Source: Alectoria sarmentosa (taxonomy: Eukaryota; Ascomycota; Lecanoromycetes; Lecanorales; Parmeliaceae). Taken from it: DNA of 64,000 nucleotides. Position 1 is the first letter of the stretch; each line of letters opens with the position of its first letter. The stretch spans positions 98,470-162,469 of the forward strand of contig WOGZ01000046.1 in assembly GCA_009733775.1 (NCBI GenBank), in the 5' to 3' direction. The notes beneath the pieces were generated by a model. It was given only the letters and a program-made list of their open reading frames with translations. It made no database searches and was not told the origin of the DNA. Positions 54,945 to 64,000 of this stretch are shown here, piece by piece. The position numbers and the translations under genes were made by a program.

Positions 54945-56063
54945 TTAGACAGGCGCAGGTGATGCCGACGAAGATTCTGACGCAGGACCAGATGATGGAC
55001 CGACCGCACGCATGACTATGTTGTGTTGGTTTGGTCCGGATTGGCCATGGCGCAGGTGCGGGCATGACAGCGCCACTGATGCTATCAGGAGAAGCGTTGG
55101 CTCTGGGTCGGGCCAAGGGAGAGAGGGAGGGAGAGGCAAAGGATTGCGAGTCAGAAAGGAGGTACGACGCACCGACGAAGAAGACGCAGAGAGAAACGGA
55201 GATGCCAGACGACCACGTTGATGGGATGAGGCTCTACGCACGTTTCGGAGTCTGTATTGTTCATTCAAAGCGATGCCTCTGGATCGATGAAAGAGGTCTC
55301 GGGACTGGGAGTGGGAGCAGCGTTTTGCGCTCGGACCATGTCTTGCGGCTCTAGGATAGGTACAAAATAGGGAAGAAGGACTTGGAAATGTGCATACCAT
55401 GCTGTCGACGAGAACAGTGGAGACAGATATTGCTATAAGATAGGCATTGCCGTCGATGCACTTGGCCCCAGGGTACGGTCTGATCAATGCCGCTTTGATG
55501 GGACCAGCACACGACGATTGCCAGAACGGCCCAGACGATTTTCTTGAAAACTTTACGGACACGGAGAAGTCGTTGATAGCAGAGGAGAATTGGGAGCTCG
55601 GTAAGATCGATTGTCGGGGCCTAGAGGATTTCGCAGGCGACGATCGTCTTGGGCTATTAGTCGCCTTTTTTGAAGGAGGATAAGTGGCTCATTGGGAGCA
55701 GGGTCGGGAGATCGCTTGCTTTAGTGATGTCGAAACGATGGCTAACGCCATGTCGAGCATCTATTCTCCAAATGAACAAATTTCGGCTGAAGGAGGAATT
55801 GGGTAATGTACCGACGAAGACCTCTGCAAAAGCGCAGTAGTACACAAGCTTTTGACATCATTTGTTAGGACAGAGATGCCGTCGATCATTTTTCAATTTC
55901 AAGATATGAGTATTATGTCAAAGTCGTCAAGCCCGGGACGTGCTGATGACAATTCCCTTGAGACCAATCGCAAAATCACGGCCACCCTAGCCAGGACGAG
56001 AAGGACAGCAGCGACGTCATTAACTTCTGGAAACATACTACCGCACATTATCGTCTCCACCAT
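54945..56063 (-). pseudogene. PTH11-like / fungal rhodopsin-domain receptor, broken
   Basis: Fragments in order on the minus strand match the fungal seven-helix rhodopsin-like (PTH11-related) family. From ATG 56063: NDVAAVLLVLARVAVILRLV then SRELSSARPGLDDFDIILIS, typical of the loop after helix 2. Near 55600: LPILLCYQRLLRVRKVFKKI then VWAVLAIVVCW. In another frame near 55480: GAKCIDGNAYLIAISVSTVL, the conserved GKCID...NA block before helix 6. Frame changes without splice borders and several stops show it is not functional. Such receptors sense surface cues or nutrients in filamentous ascomycetes. Confidence 0.5.
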
Positions 56064-58210
56064 GGATGTCTCCGCAACCGGTTCTACAGGCTAGTCTTGT
56101 GGTCACACCAGCAGCAATTGAAGTGACAGTTCCAGATGCGGAGTTTCCGGATGCAAAAAAACTTCAAGCAGGATCAGAGGGTAGTCTGCGATATCGATGT
56201 TCAGTGTTGATGAATATAGAGATATGAAAGTGAGAATGCTGTTATTTCCTGATGTTTCAATTCCGGACAGAGAAGTTTATGTTAACGCAGGGACAAAACA
56301 AGGCGGTAGTTGACGCATGACAGCGCTGTCAATCGGCAAACCTCAGACATGGCCACGTTTTCTGAATTGAAGGGCCTCTTCCAGAACTCTTGGGCGTATG
56401 GGAATGAAATTGGAGGAGACTCAGTCGATGATGAAGGCATGGATGGCGTTGATGTCAGGGCATCCATTTTGGTTGCTGCCGTTACAGTATAGTAATGAGA
56501 GATTAGAAGCGAAGAATGAAGATAAGACGGTGGACGTAAAAGGGGAGCAATGTATTGACGGGGCCGGGGAATTGGTTCGATTGCGTCAAGACGATATGAG
56601 GAGCAATATTCAAAAGACGATAACAGAGCGCTGGACGCTCGGTATGCTGAGAGCGAATAAATGGAAAATAGAACGGGAACTCGACGATCAGTCAGCTTCA
56701 CTGATCTCGAAGGGTACCAACAAAAGTAGTAGCATAACCACGACCTCCTCCTACTTTTTGAATATCCTTCCCTTCTGGAAACTCCACCTCTACACGGAGG
56801 CCTGCACGGCATTTCCCCTAACAAGCAGCCTCGACGTCTTTGACATAAAGTCACGTGATTGACCTTAGCGTGCTGCATTTTTGATCGCCTTTCCCTTTGA
56901 GTCGGAAGGAAAATCAATTTCCTTCATACGAGGCCTTCTTTCCGGATGGAGGATTAGCTCCGCTACTAGTGCTGTCTAGGACTTTTGGCACAGACCTCCA
57001 TAGCTGGCTCCGAGACGGGGAAGCCGTCCCTGGCGAATGCTGGACGAGACGTGGAGATTTTAATGTGATGCGGTGCAAAGAATCCCTAGCTGTAGACTGC
57101 AAGGGGAGTCACGCGATGGATTACGGGAGCCACATTTGGGGTGGCGGGGAGGGGGGTGGAGAAGTGTGAGCTGAATGAGGGTTGATTGACTGATGAGAAT
57201 TAGACAAAAGCGTCATAGGAGAGAGGAAGGAGATAAGAATAGGCGCGCTGTTGGGTGGTTTTAAGATGGAGAAGGAATCCTTACTCTGGTATATTTCTCT
57301 CGGGAGACCGAACTGTGCGAGTCCTTCCCGTTTGAGACCAACCCAGAAGTCTGCAGCAGTACCCTATACAGCGACCATCGACCTTACCTTATCGAGGGCC
57401 CGGACCGCAAATTATGAGGACTTAGCAAGTATGCATCAGCTTTGTCTTTGACGAAGGCATCGGGTCGGATAACAACGATACTGCTTACGAGCCCGGAAAT
57501 GTATGCGAAGGACCTGCCGAAGAAAGAAGAAGAAGAAGACAGCGGTATGACGTAAGTGGAATGGAATGAAGAAGGCGGTGATTAATAGCGGAGGGTCCTC
57601 TGAATTTTTGTGGCTTGAGGTAAGTTGCAGTAAATATCATGTAGTAGATGTTAAGGTTATATAGTATGTCAGGATAGTTTCAGGTGAAATAAATGGAAAA
57701 CATTTGTGGCCACATAGCTGTTAAAGTCCTTCGCGTCCTATTCATGCAAGCAATGCTCCCCTGCCTGTGAAGAGTCATCTTGGTCATTGCAGTAGGCTGG
57801 CTCCCGAGGCGTGATTGTGGGATGAGTGGGTGGACTCCCATACAACCTTGCACATGCAAGGCTCGCACTACTCTAAGTAGTGGATCGGTGGGGCTCATCG
57901 CCAAAGAACAAAAGCCCACCAGTAGCATTGAAGACTGCAATCCTACGCAATGCGTCGCCTCTATGTCGAGGGGTCCAAGTCTTCAGGATAATATGTCGGC
58001 CTATTGGTACTGTCGGCTAATACCTGACAAACATATCGAGGACCGAGCGAGGCGGCCACGGAAGGTTCGACTGTGGCTACCTGTATCAAAGATTCTGGTG
58101 CCTTCGAGTTGGTGGGTTGCCAATGTATGCACTAAACAATATCAGAAACTCATTTTTCAATATTGGACAATCCTAGGATCTAGGCCAGCAAGCGTTCAAT
58201 AATACTTGTG
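56064..58210. other. Gene-poor interval, 2.1 kb
   Basis: A minus-strand frame ending at 56282 (MDALTSTPSMPSSSTESPPI, EFWKRPFNSENVAMSEVCRL) is the only coding-like stretch, and it lacks a family. From about 57.9 kb several words recur from the 9.86-10.0 kb region (ATATGTCGGCCT at 57991 and 9862; TGCACTAAACA at 58128 and 9981), suggesting the duplicated segment once extended further left. Confidence 0.35.
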
Positions 58211-58445
58211 CAGTCATTTATACCAAGAAAATCAACAAACCATGCGTTTGGTTCAGGCACGTGCCGTTCGGCGTTCGTCGTTTGCCATGGTCTACAGACT
58301 TTTGCAGTCGGCAGTCCCTTCTCGAGCCTATCACTAACACAGGAGGTCGAGGACGATAAGGAGAGTAAGGCAAAGTCGTAGAACCGAAGGCGTTTCATAC
58401 CTCTCAACATTCGTATCAGCTCTTATAATTCCTTTCGTCTTCACT
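58211..58445 (+). repeat. 235-bp dispersed direct duplicate, copy 2
   Basis: Gap-free counterpart of 10023-10257. Its right edge (TTCACT) overlaps the stop codon of the histidine kinase gene (TGA as TCA at 58441-58443), so this copy is effectively the kinase 3' UTR. The minus strand is open through the segment (MKRLRFYDFALLSLSSSTSC...HVPEPNAWFVDFLGIND). Confidence 0.85.
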
Positions 58446-61400
58446 GCTGAGGCAAATATATCGCCAAAGTCTGTTCGAGCTTCGACAGAGACAACGGTTT
58501 GTTAAGGAAGTCTTCCGCACCAGCTGCTTTGAATAAGGCCTGAGCTTGAGCACTGACGACTGCGGTCACAGCGATGATAGGTCTTCTCCGGGAAAGCGTT
58601 CCAGCTGCTTCCATTGCACGTATCTCCCTCGTTGCTGTGATACCGTCCTTGACAGGCATGGATTGGTCCATTAGTATTGCATCTATGGTGGTGTCGTGCT
58701 TTATCATCTGCTCGATCGCTTCCTCGCCGTTGTCTGCGAGCAAGACTTGGTATCTCAACGCTGTTAGCATTTTTTTGCCGAGTTTCTGGTTGATCTATGG
58801 AAAATGCGTTAGTCCATGTCGGGCAGAAAAGGACTTGTTAAGGGTCACAATACTGGATTGTCTTCGACTAGAAGTATAACAGAATCCTTTGCTGTAGCCT
58901 CCTGAGGCTGTCCCTTGTCGTAACCGTCCACGATGTCGACCTGCGGTGCAAATCTGACTGTTCTGGCAGAGGCGGCATTATTAGAGGGCTCGCCGGCAGC
59001 GGCGATCCGATCAGTGAAGGTATGCCATAGCAATGGCGTCTGCAAACAAACGAGATGGGGCCCAGGTTGTAAGCTCGGGGTCTGCTGTAGCGCCTCTTGA
59101 GTGTCGTATGGCACAAGGACCTGCCACTGATCCTGCTCAAGGAGCTGTTGAAGGCAACGCGGGTTTCTTTTCAAGAATGGCAAATCTGCCCAGACATACT
59201 TCCACTCCGAATCAGACAGATCAGGGAACTCCTTGACCCTCACAACGTCAAATCCAAACGTTTCCCAAGCGGAACGCAACCCTTCAAAAGATCGCTCGTT
59301 ATCCCCATGGAACACCGCAATGCTAGGAACAGCATCAACGAGGAAAGGCTCGCGCTTGGGTGCGCTAGACAGCGGCGCAGGTATCGTGATAGTGAAAGTA
59401 CTGCCAGTCTGTCCTGGCTCTACTGACGCGCTATCTGGATGCCTGCTTTCTACTTCGATTGTCCCATGCATTTTGTGCAAAAGCTGTTTGATGATGCTCA
59501 TGCCTAGTCCAGTTCCTCTCTGCGATCCTCTAGTCGTAGCTTGCTTGAAAGGTTCAAATAATTCGGGTAAAAAGGACGGCGGGATACCCGACCCTGTGTC
59601 TTTGACCGTTGCAACAAGCTTTCCGTTTTCCATCTCTATCAGTAATATGATGTAGCCTGACCTGGTGAATTTGATAGCGTTGGAAAGGAGATTCATGAGG
59701 ATCCGCTGAATGTAAGTTTCGTCCAGGAAGAGTGAATCTGGTACGTCTGGAGACACAACAACCATGAGGTTTACATCTGCTTCGTCGTCCTTGTTGGGCA
59801 GAAGCATTAGGATCGATTCGCAGACTGTTCTCATGTCTAGAGCAACAGGACGGCAAACGGCTTCGCCATCCTTTTCCAATTTTGACCAGTCCAGCACGTT
59901 GTTCGTGACTAAGAAATGATCAGTATGGAACGAACAACAGGGACTTGCTTCCAACGCACTTAACGAAAGCGTCTTTGTGGCGTGTTGAATCGCGTAAAGA
60001 AGTATACGGCCCTCTTCAGTCAACTCAGTTCGGGATAGCAAGTCGCTGTAACCTAGCCATTCCGAGTCAGCAAGACTTGTTGAATGAAACAGCCTGTATT
60101 ACAAGACAAGTTTCGGGTGAAATGGGAGCTTTGTACCTTGGAGGTGATGGAGTGGGGTCCTGATCTCGTGGGAAGCCGACGCTATGAAGTCACTCCTGGC
60201 GGCGGCGGCAGCTTCTGCGTTCTCCTTCTGTGCAATAGTCCTCCATAATTTCTTCCGTGTTATTACGATTTCTGCCAACTTGTTGCGCGAGATCGTTGCC
60301 ACATGTGCCAAGAGAAAGTTGGCTGCAATACACGTCGTGATGGCAATACTACCAATAGCAACAGCTAGCGCAGGAGGGTAGCCTCTTTTAGAAGAAGGTC
60401 CTTCGTTTGACCAGAATTTTGCAGCTCGCATCCCAGTAAAGTGCATTGCAGCGACACCGGTACATGCTACGGCCGCGAAGAGGAACTGCTGAGTCAAGTG
60501 GGTCTCTATCTTGGACATCAAGATGCATCCAACCAGACAGACAGCCCAGCTGATCAGACCGGACAAGATGACGAGCGGCGGTTCAAGGGTGAAGTCTCCC
60601 TGTGGAATACGCAGCGCAGCAATGCCAACGTAGTGCATGCTTGTGATGGCCAAGCTCCATAGGAACCCTTTGATGATATTTCTATACGTACAACCTGCGT
60701 AAAGTGATTCACCGGTTGCAATGAAGGCATTCTTTCCAGGCGATGCTCTGTATGCAAGATTCATAATATTGCTGAGTCCATAGGAGCTATGGGTTGACCC
60801 CATGAACGAATCAGATCGTCGTGAGATTGACTGATCACTTGGCCTTCTTTGGAATCTTGGGAACCCCAGGAACCCCGGGAACCCAGTCGAACTTTCGGCA
60901 CTCTCTACACGTGTTGGCGTTATCTGTTCTGGGCTTTGTGCTGGGAGCTTCGTTGGTGTTCCTCCGGCTGAAACGTTGACATGTAGACCCAACATTTTGT
61001 GTGCTGGATCACGATAGAGAACAGGCTGCGGAGAAATAGGTGGAGTCTGGGGCGGTGTGTCAGGTCTGAATGTCTCATTTCTGTCTTGTTCGGAGAGACG
61101 TCTTGAGAATAGTGGGGATTGTGGATCTTCTGCATCCTGATGGTCGCGGTCCTCTTCATGTTCCTCTCCCTCCTCCTCCTCCTCTTCGATGGGGTCCAAA
61201 AGACCTTCGGATGAGTGGTCACGCGCATTCATCTTGGAACGTTTGATGGAGGAACTCGTTGTTCTTTCTCTTCTCAGTGCCCGGTAATTTCTCCGTCTGC
61301 TTCTCATGTATGTATCCCAAAGCAAGTCAGATGCCAATGCTGCAAAGGTGAATAAGACGGCGAGCACAGCGCTGAGGAGTGTCAGGGAAACGTCGATTCC

Positions 61401-61727
61401 AATTGGCAGATCTAGTTCGCATGCCAACATTGCGACGAAGTGGAGGCTCCAAATGGAGCAGAAGCCAAAGGTGAGGCTCCCTAGTATGGTCCAGATGAGT
61501 ACGCTTGAGAGGTGGAGAGACATTCTCGCTTGACACATGCTGCGAGAAAATGTCAGTTGAGCAGGGATACTGGAGTATTTATGGGGAACGAACAGCTGGG
61601 TAGAGGTGAAAGCTCCCAGAAACGATATAGCAATGGATGCCGCGATCATGCCGGCGTTCCAATGGGGCTCGAGTTGACGCATCATCGCTTCTGACCCCGT
61701 GGTTGCTTGGATAACGGTATGGGACAT
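58441..61727 (-). CDS. Hybrid histidine kinase with MHYT sensor and receiver
   Basis: Five exons: 61594-61727, 60137-61539, 59960-60052, 58854-59908 and 58441-58794; 1,012 aa. The N-terminal MHYT-type membrane sensor shows repeated helices with conserved Met/His/Tyr (SIWSLHFVAMLACELDLPIG; ITSMHYVGIAALRIP; CTGVAAMHFTGMRAAKFW), a fold proposed to bind copper and sense O2, CO or NO. A cytosolic Glu-rich loop separates them. HisKA has SDFIASASHEIRTPLHHLQG (H near residue 503). The ATPase has NLLSNAIKFTRSG, DTGSGIP and GTGLGMSII. The receiver has LLVEDNP, LMDQSMPVKDG (phospho-Asp near 938) and FLNKPLS. The first intron is 54 nt with no stop, so retention would insert 18 residues in the first helix pair. 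It would signal via an HPt protein to Ssk1/Skn7. Confidence 0.87.
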
Positions 61728-62460
61728 TCCCTCGATAGGCTATTGAGTAGCTATGCTTGCTGGTTCAGTGCATTGCCAACATCCTACGCGCGGCGAATGC
61801 TGCGAGTTGGCGATCGGGGTCGAGCCTGCATCGTCCGGCGAACGATGGTCGCTCGATTGGACGGAATTGAGGTATATACAACAATCAATTAAAGCAATAT
61901 AAAGCACAGCGACTCTTACAAACGATGAGAAAAATGAGGCCCTGTACTCTACAATAGTACAACAGTAGGTATCCAAAATCAGCAGGGGGCAGTTTGGGGT
62001 ATGTACCGAGGGACAATTCCAGTAAGGCCTGGACCTGCGTCTAAGAAAATGATCTGCACACATCTGAGATGGTCTTGGCATTTCTTGGCATTTTCTTGGC
62101 AAGGATGTGGAGACAGCCTCTCGGTAAAATGACTCTGCTGCCCTTGATCAGTGGTCACCTACAAAGAGCTCCGACAAGCCCGCCGAACACATCTCCTTTG
62201 GTGGCCACAAGGTTGATCACCACTTGATCGTTAGTAAAGCCTCACTGTACACAGTCGCTGAGCCCCTTTCAAAAGGCGTCATTGGAGTGCTTTCCGGATC
62301 CGACTTGTCAAGGTACTCCATGCATTCCATCGCCAGTACTCACATAGATATAGATTCCGTATTCACCCTGGACTCCTCAAGTTGGCCTCTCACTCTAGCT
62401 TTCAAGGGAGGTTACACTTCACCTGGCTGGCCTGTTGTGGCTGGAGCTGGCTGGCTTAAT
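61728..62460. other. Kinase upstream region, edge of A/T tract
   Basis: Ordinary base composition, no gene supported. CTTGGCA occurs three times in tandem at 62073-62101 with T-rich spacers. The G+C content falls abruptly at about 62460. Confidence 0.45.
62073..62101 (+). repeat. Three tandem CTTGGCA words
   Basis: CTTGGCA, TTT, CTTGGCA, TTTT, CTTGGCA. The same word and its complement TGCCAAG build the two hairpins in the 63.7-kb island, so they may be traces of one repeat family. Confidence 0.65.
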
Positions 62461-64000
62461 TTAATTTTTCGTTGATTAATCATACATTACCGCGCTAAAA
62501 ACGCTAAGCTTACTAGCTTTTAATTATATTTATTAATAAATCATTGATAAGTTATTAATAATTCATTGATAATTCATTAATAATTCATTAATAATTCATT
62601 AATTATTTATTAATTATTCATTAATTATTTATTAATAATTTTATAATTATTTATTATAAAAGAAAAACTTTTAATTAATTAAAATCTTAAATTTTTTTAT
62701 TAAATTGCTTTTAAAATAATTAATTTTTAATTAATTATTGTTTTTCTTTATTTTTTTATTATTTTTTCAAATATTAATTTATAATTAATTTAAAGCTTAA
62801 TTAATATTTTTATTAATATTTATCAAAAATATTAATTTATTATTAATTTCTTTTTTATATTTTTAATTTCTTTTAAAAATATTAAATTATAATTAATTAA
62901 ATATTTTATATAAACTTTTATTAAATCTTAATCAATCTTTTTTTAATATTAATAATTATATTATACGTTTTTAAATATATATTTTAAATTATTATATTAT
63001 ATAATTTCAATTTTATTAAAATTAACGCAATTTTGAATTAATATATAAAATTTAAATTTATCATTTTTATATTTTATATTATACGATTACTATTAAACGA
63101 TATTTTATATTTTAAAATTTATTTAATTACTTTTATCTTTATTTAAAAAAAATTGATTTATATTTTTTTATTTTCTTTTTAAAAATTAATTAAAAACAAT
63201 AATTAATTAAATAATTATTAATAATAATTAAATACTAATTAATAATTGATTAAATACTAATTAATAACTAATTGAATACTAATTAATAATTAATTAAATC
63301 TTTTTTATTTATTAATTTTAATTTTAATTATTAATTTTTAAAATAAAGATTTTTTTAATTTTTTTCCCTTAATATATAATTTAATTAAATTTAACGCGAC
63401 TTATTAATTTTTATTTAAATATTTTTATATATTTAAAATATTATAATAATTTTTTCGTTTATATTAAATATTTTATATTATATATTTAATTTAATTTTTA
63501 AAATAAATAAATAATTTATAAAAAAATAATTAATAAATTTAAAATAAAGTTTAAAAAGAAAAGTAATTTGAAAACTTTATTTTTATTAAAAAATTTAGTT
63601 TGTATTAAATTATATTATTAAATACATACGTATTAATATTAATATTAATTAGTTAATAATTAATTAATTAACTAATTGTTAAGGTGGTGGAAGTTCAATG
63701 TATGCATTGACTTGATAGTGTGTAATAAGCTTGGTTTCTGCTATCGAGAAATCTATTACTAAGGTATCTTGCCAAGCTACTTGCTTGGCAACGGGATTTG
63801 CTAGGCAAGGGAAGTACCTTGCCAAGGCTAAGGAATCGCCATAGCCATAACACTAATAATTTAATTAACTAATAATTAATTAACTAATAATTAATTAATT
63901 AATTATTAATTATAAATGAAATATTATTTCTTTAATAATCGATGAAAATTAAAGATTTTTTATTAATTAAAATATTTTAAATACTTTATTAATAATAAAT
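62461..64000. repeat. Extremely A/T-rich tract (RIP-like compartment)
   Basis: Nearly all A and T apart from the 170-bp island. No ORF of note. Runs of ATTAATAATTCATT (about 62527-62650) and TAATTAAATACTAATTAA (about 63215-63300) are tandem-like. The few remaining G residues are often in CG. The tract reaches the window end. Most likely a repeat array degraded by RIP or a centromere- or subtelomere-like block; a mitochondrial origin or misjoin is less likely given the gradual edge but not excluded. Confidence 0.75.
63681..63852. repeat. Normal-composition island with two adjacent hairpins
   Basis: A 170-bp block of ordinary composition inside the A/T tract. TTGCCAAG-ctacttg-CTTGGCAA (about 63770-63792) and GGCAAGG-gaagta-CCTTGCC (about 63804-63823) are perfect inverted repeats sharing the same core word. 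Could be the end of a small inverted-repeat transposon or a later insertion. No coding capacity. Confidence 0.6.

Noticed and set aside
58211..58445. Terminal inverted repeat CAGTCA/TGACTG-like for the 235-bp element
   Set aside because: Only about four matching bases, and absent from copy 1; no target-site duplication.

Overview
The window is nuclear DNA of a filamentous ascomycete (Pezizomycotina). Most genes are split by GT-AG introns of about 46-90 bp with CTRAY-type branch sites. The gene set includes a GFA-family relic, a PTH11/rhodopsin-like relic, an MHYT hybrid histidine kinase, KNR4/SMI1, a Golgi GDP-mannose transporter and MMM1. An almost pure A/T tract at the right edge looks like a mutated repeat compartment. 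I cannot place the class with confidence; long introns with introner-like features hint at Dothideomycetes, but that is inference.

Layout. 1-6.4 kb is relic-rich: a BTB remnant, a secreted protein and a frame-broken GFA gene. 6.4-9.1 kb is a housekeeping block: BMT2-like rRNA methyltransferase, ribosomal protein uL23 (RPL25) and TIM8. 9.4-11 kb holds a degraded ORF, one copy of a 235-bp duplicate and short tandem repeats. 11.2-15.3 kb encodes a 1,346-aa UPF1-like SF1 helicase. 16.5-25.6 kb carries prephenate dehydratase, a vacuolar amino-acid transporter, eRF1 and a CorA/MNR2 Mg transporter. 25.6-32.9 kb is sparse, with a small membrane protein and two putative secreted proteins. 33-41.7 kb is dense: an EDC1/PNRC-like decapping activator, RBX1, SPC1, HTD2 and a dynamin-family GTPase. 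42-46.6 kb is a cluster of small, partly broken F-box genes. 47.2-54.1 kb has KNR4/SMI1, PLP1, GDP-mannose transporter and MMM1. 54.1-58.2 kb is relic and intergenic sequence with a broken PTH11-like gene. 58.4-61.7 kb is the hybrid histidine kinase, whose stop codon coincides with the edge of the second 235-bp copy. From 62.46 kb the sequence is A/T-rich apart from one 170-bp island.

There is no operon logic here. Related functions occur as scattered housekeeping genes: translation (BMT2, RPL25, eRF1), secretory pathway and cell wall (SPC1, GDP-mannose transporter, KNR4), mitochondria (TIM8, HTD2, MMM1) and amino acids (prephenate dehydratase, vacuolar transporter). The most unusual signals are the long introns of the dynamin gene, which share a branch-site block and have complementary ends; the equal-length 235-bp dispersed duplicate; and the A/T tract in which the surviving G/C is disproportionately CpG. 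All exon models were built by eye; summed exon lengths divisible by three and family-conserved junctions are the main support.
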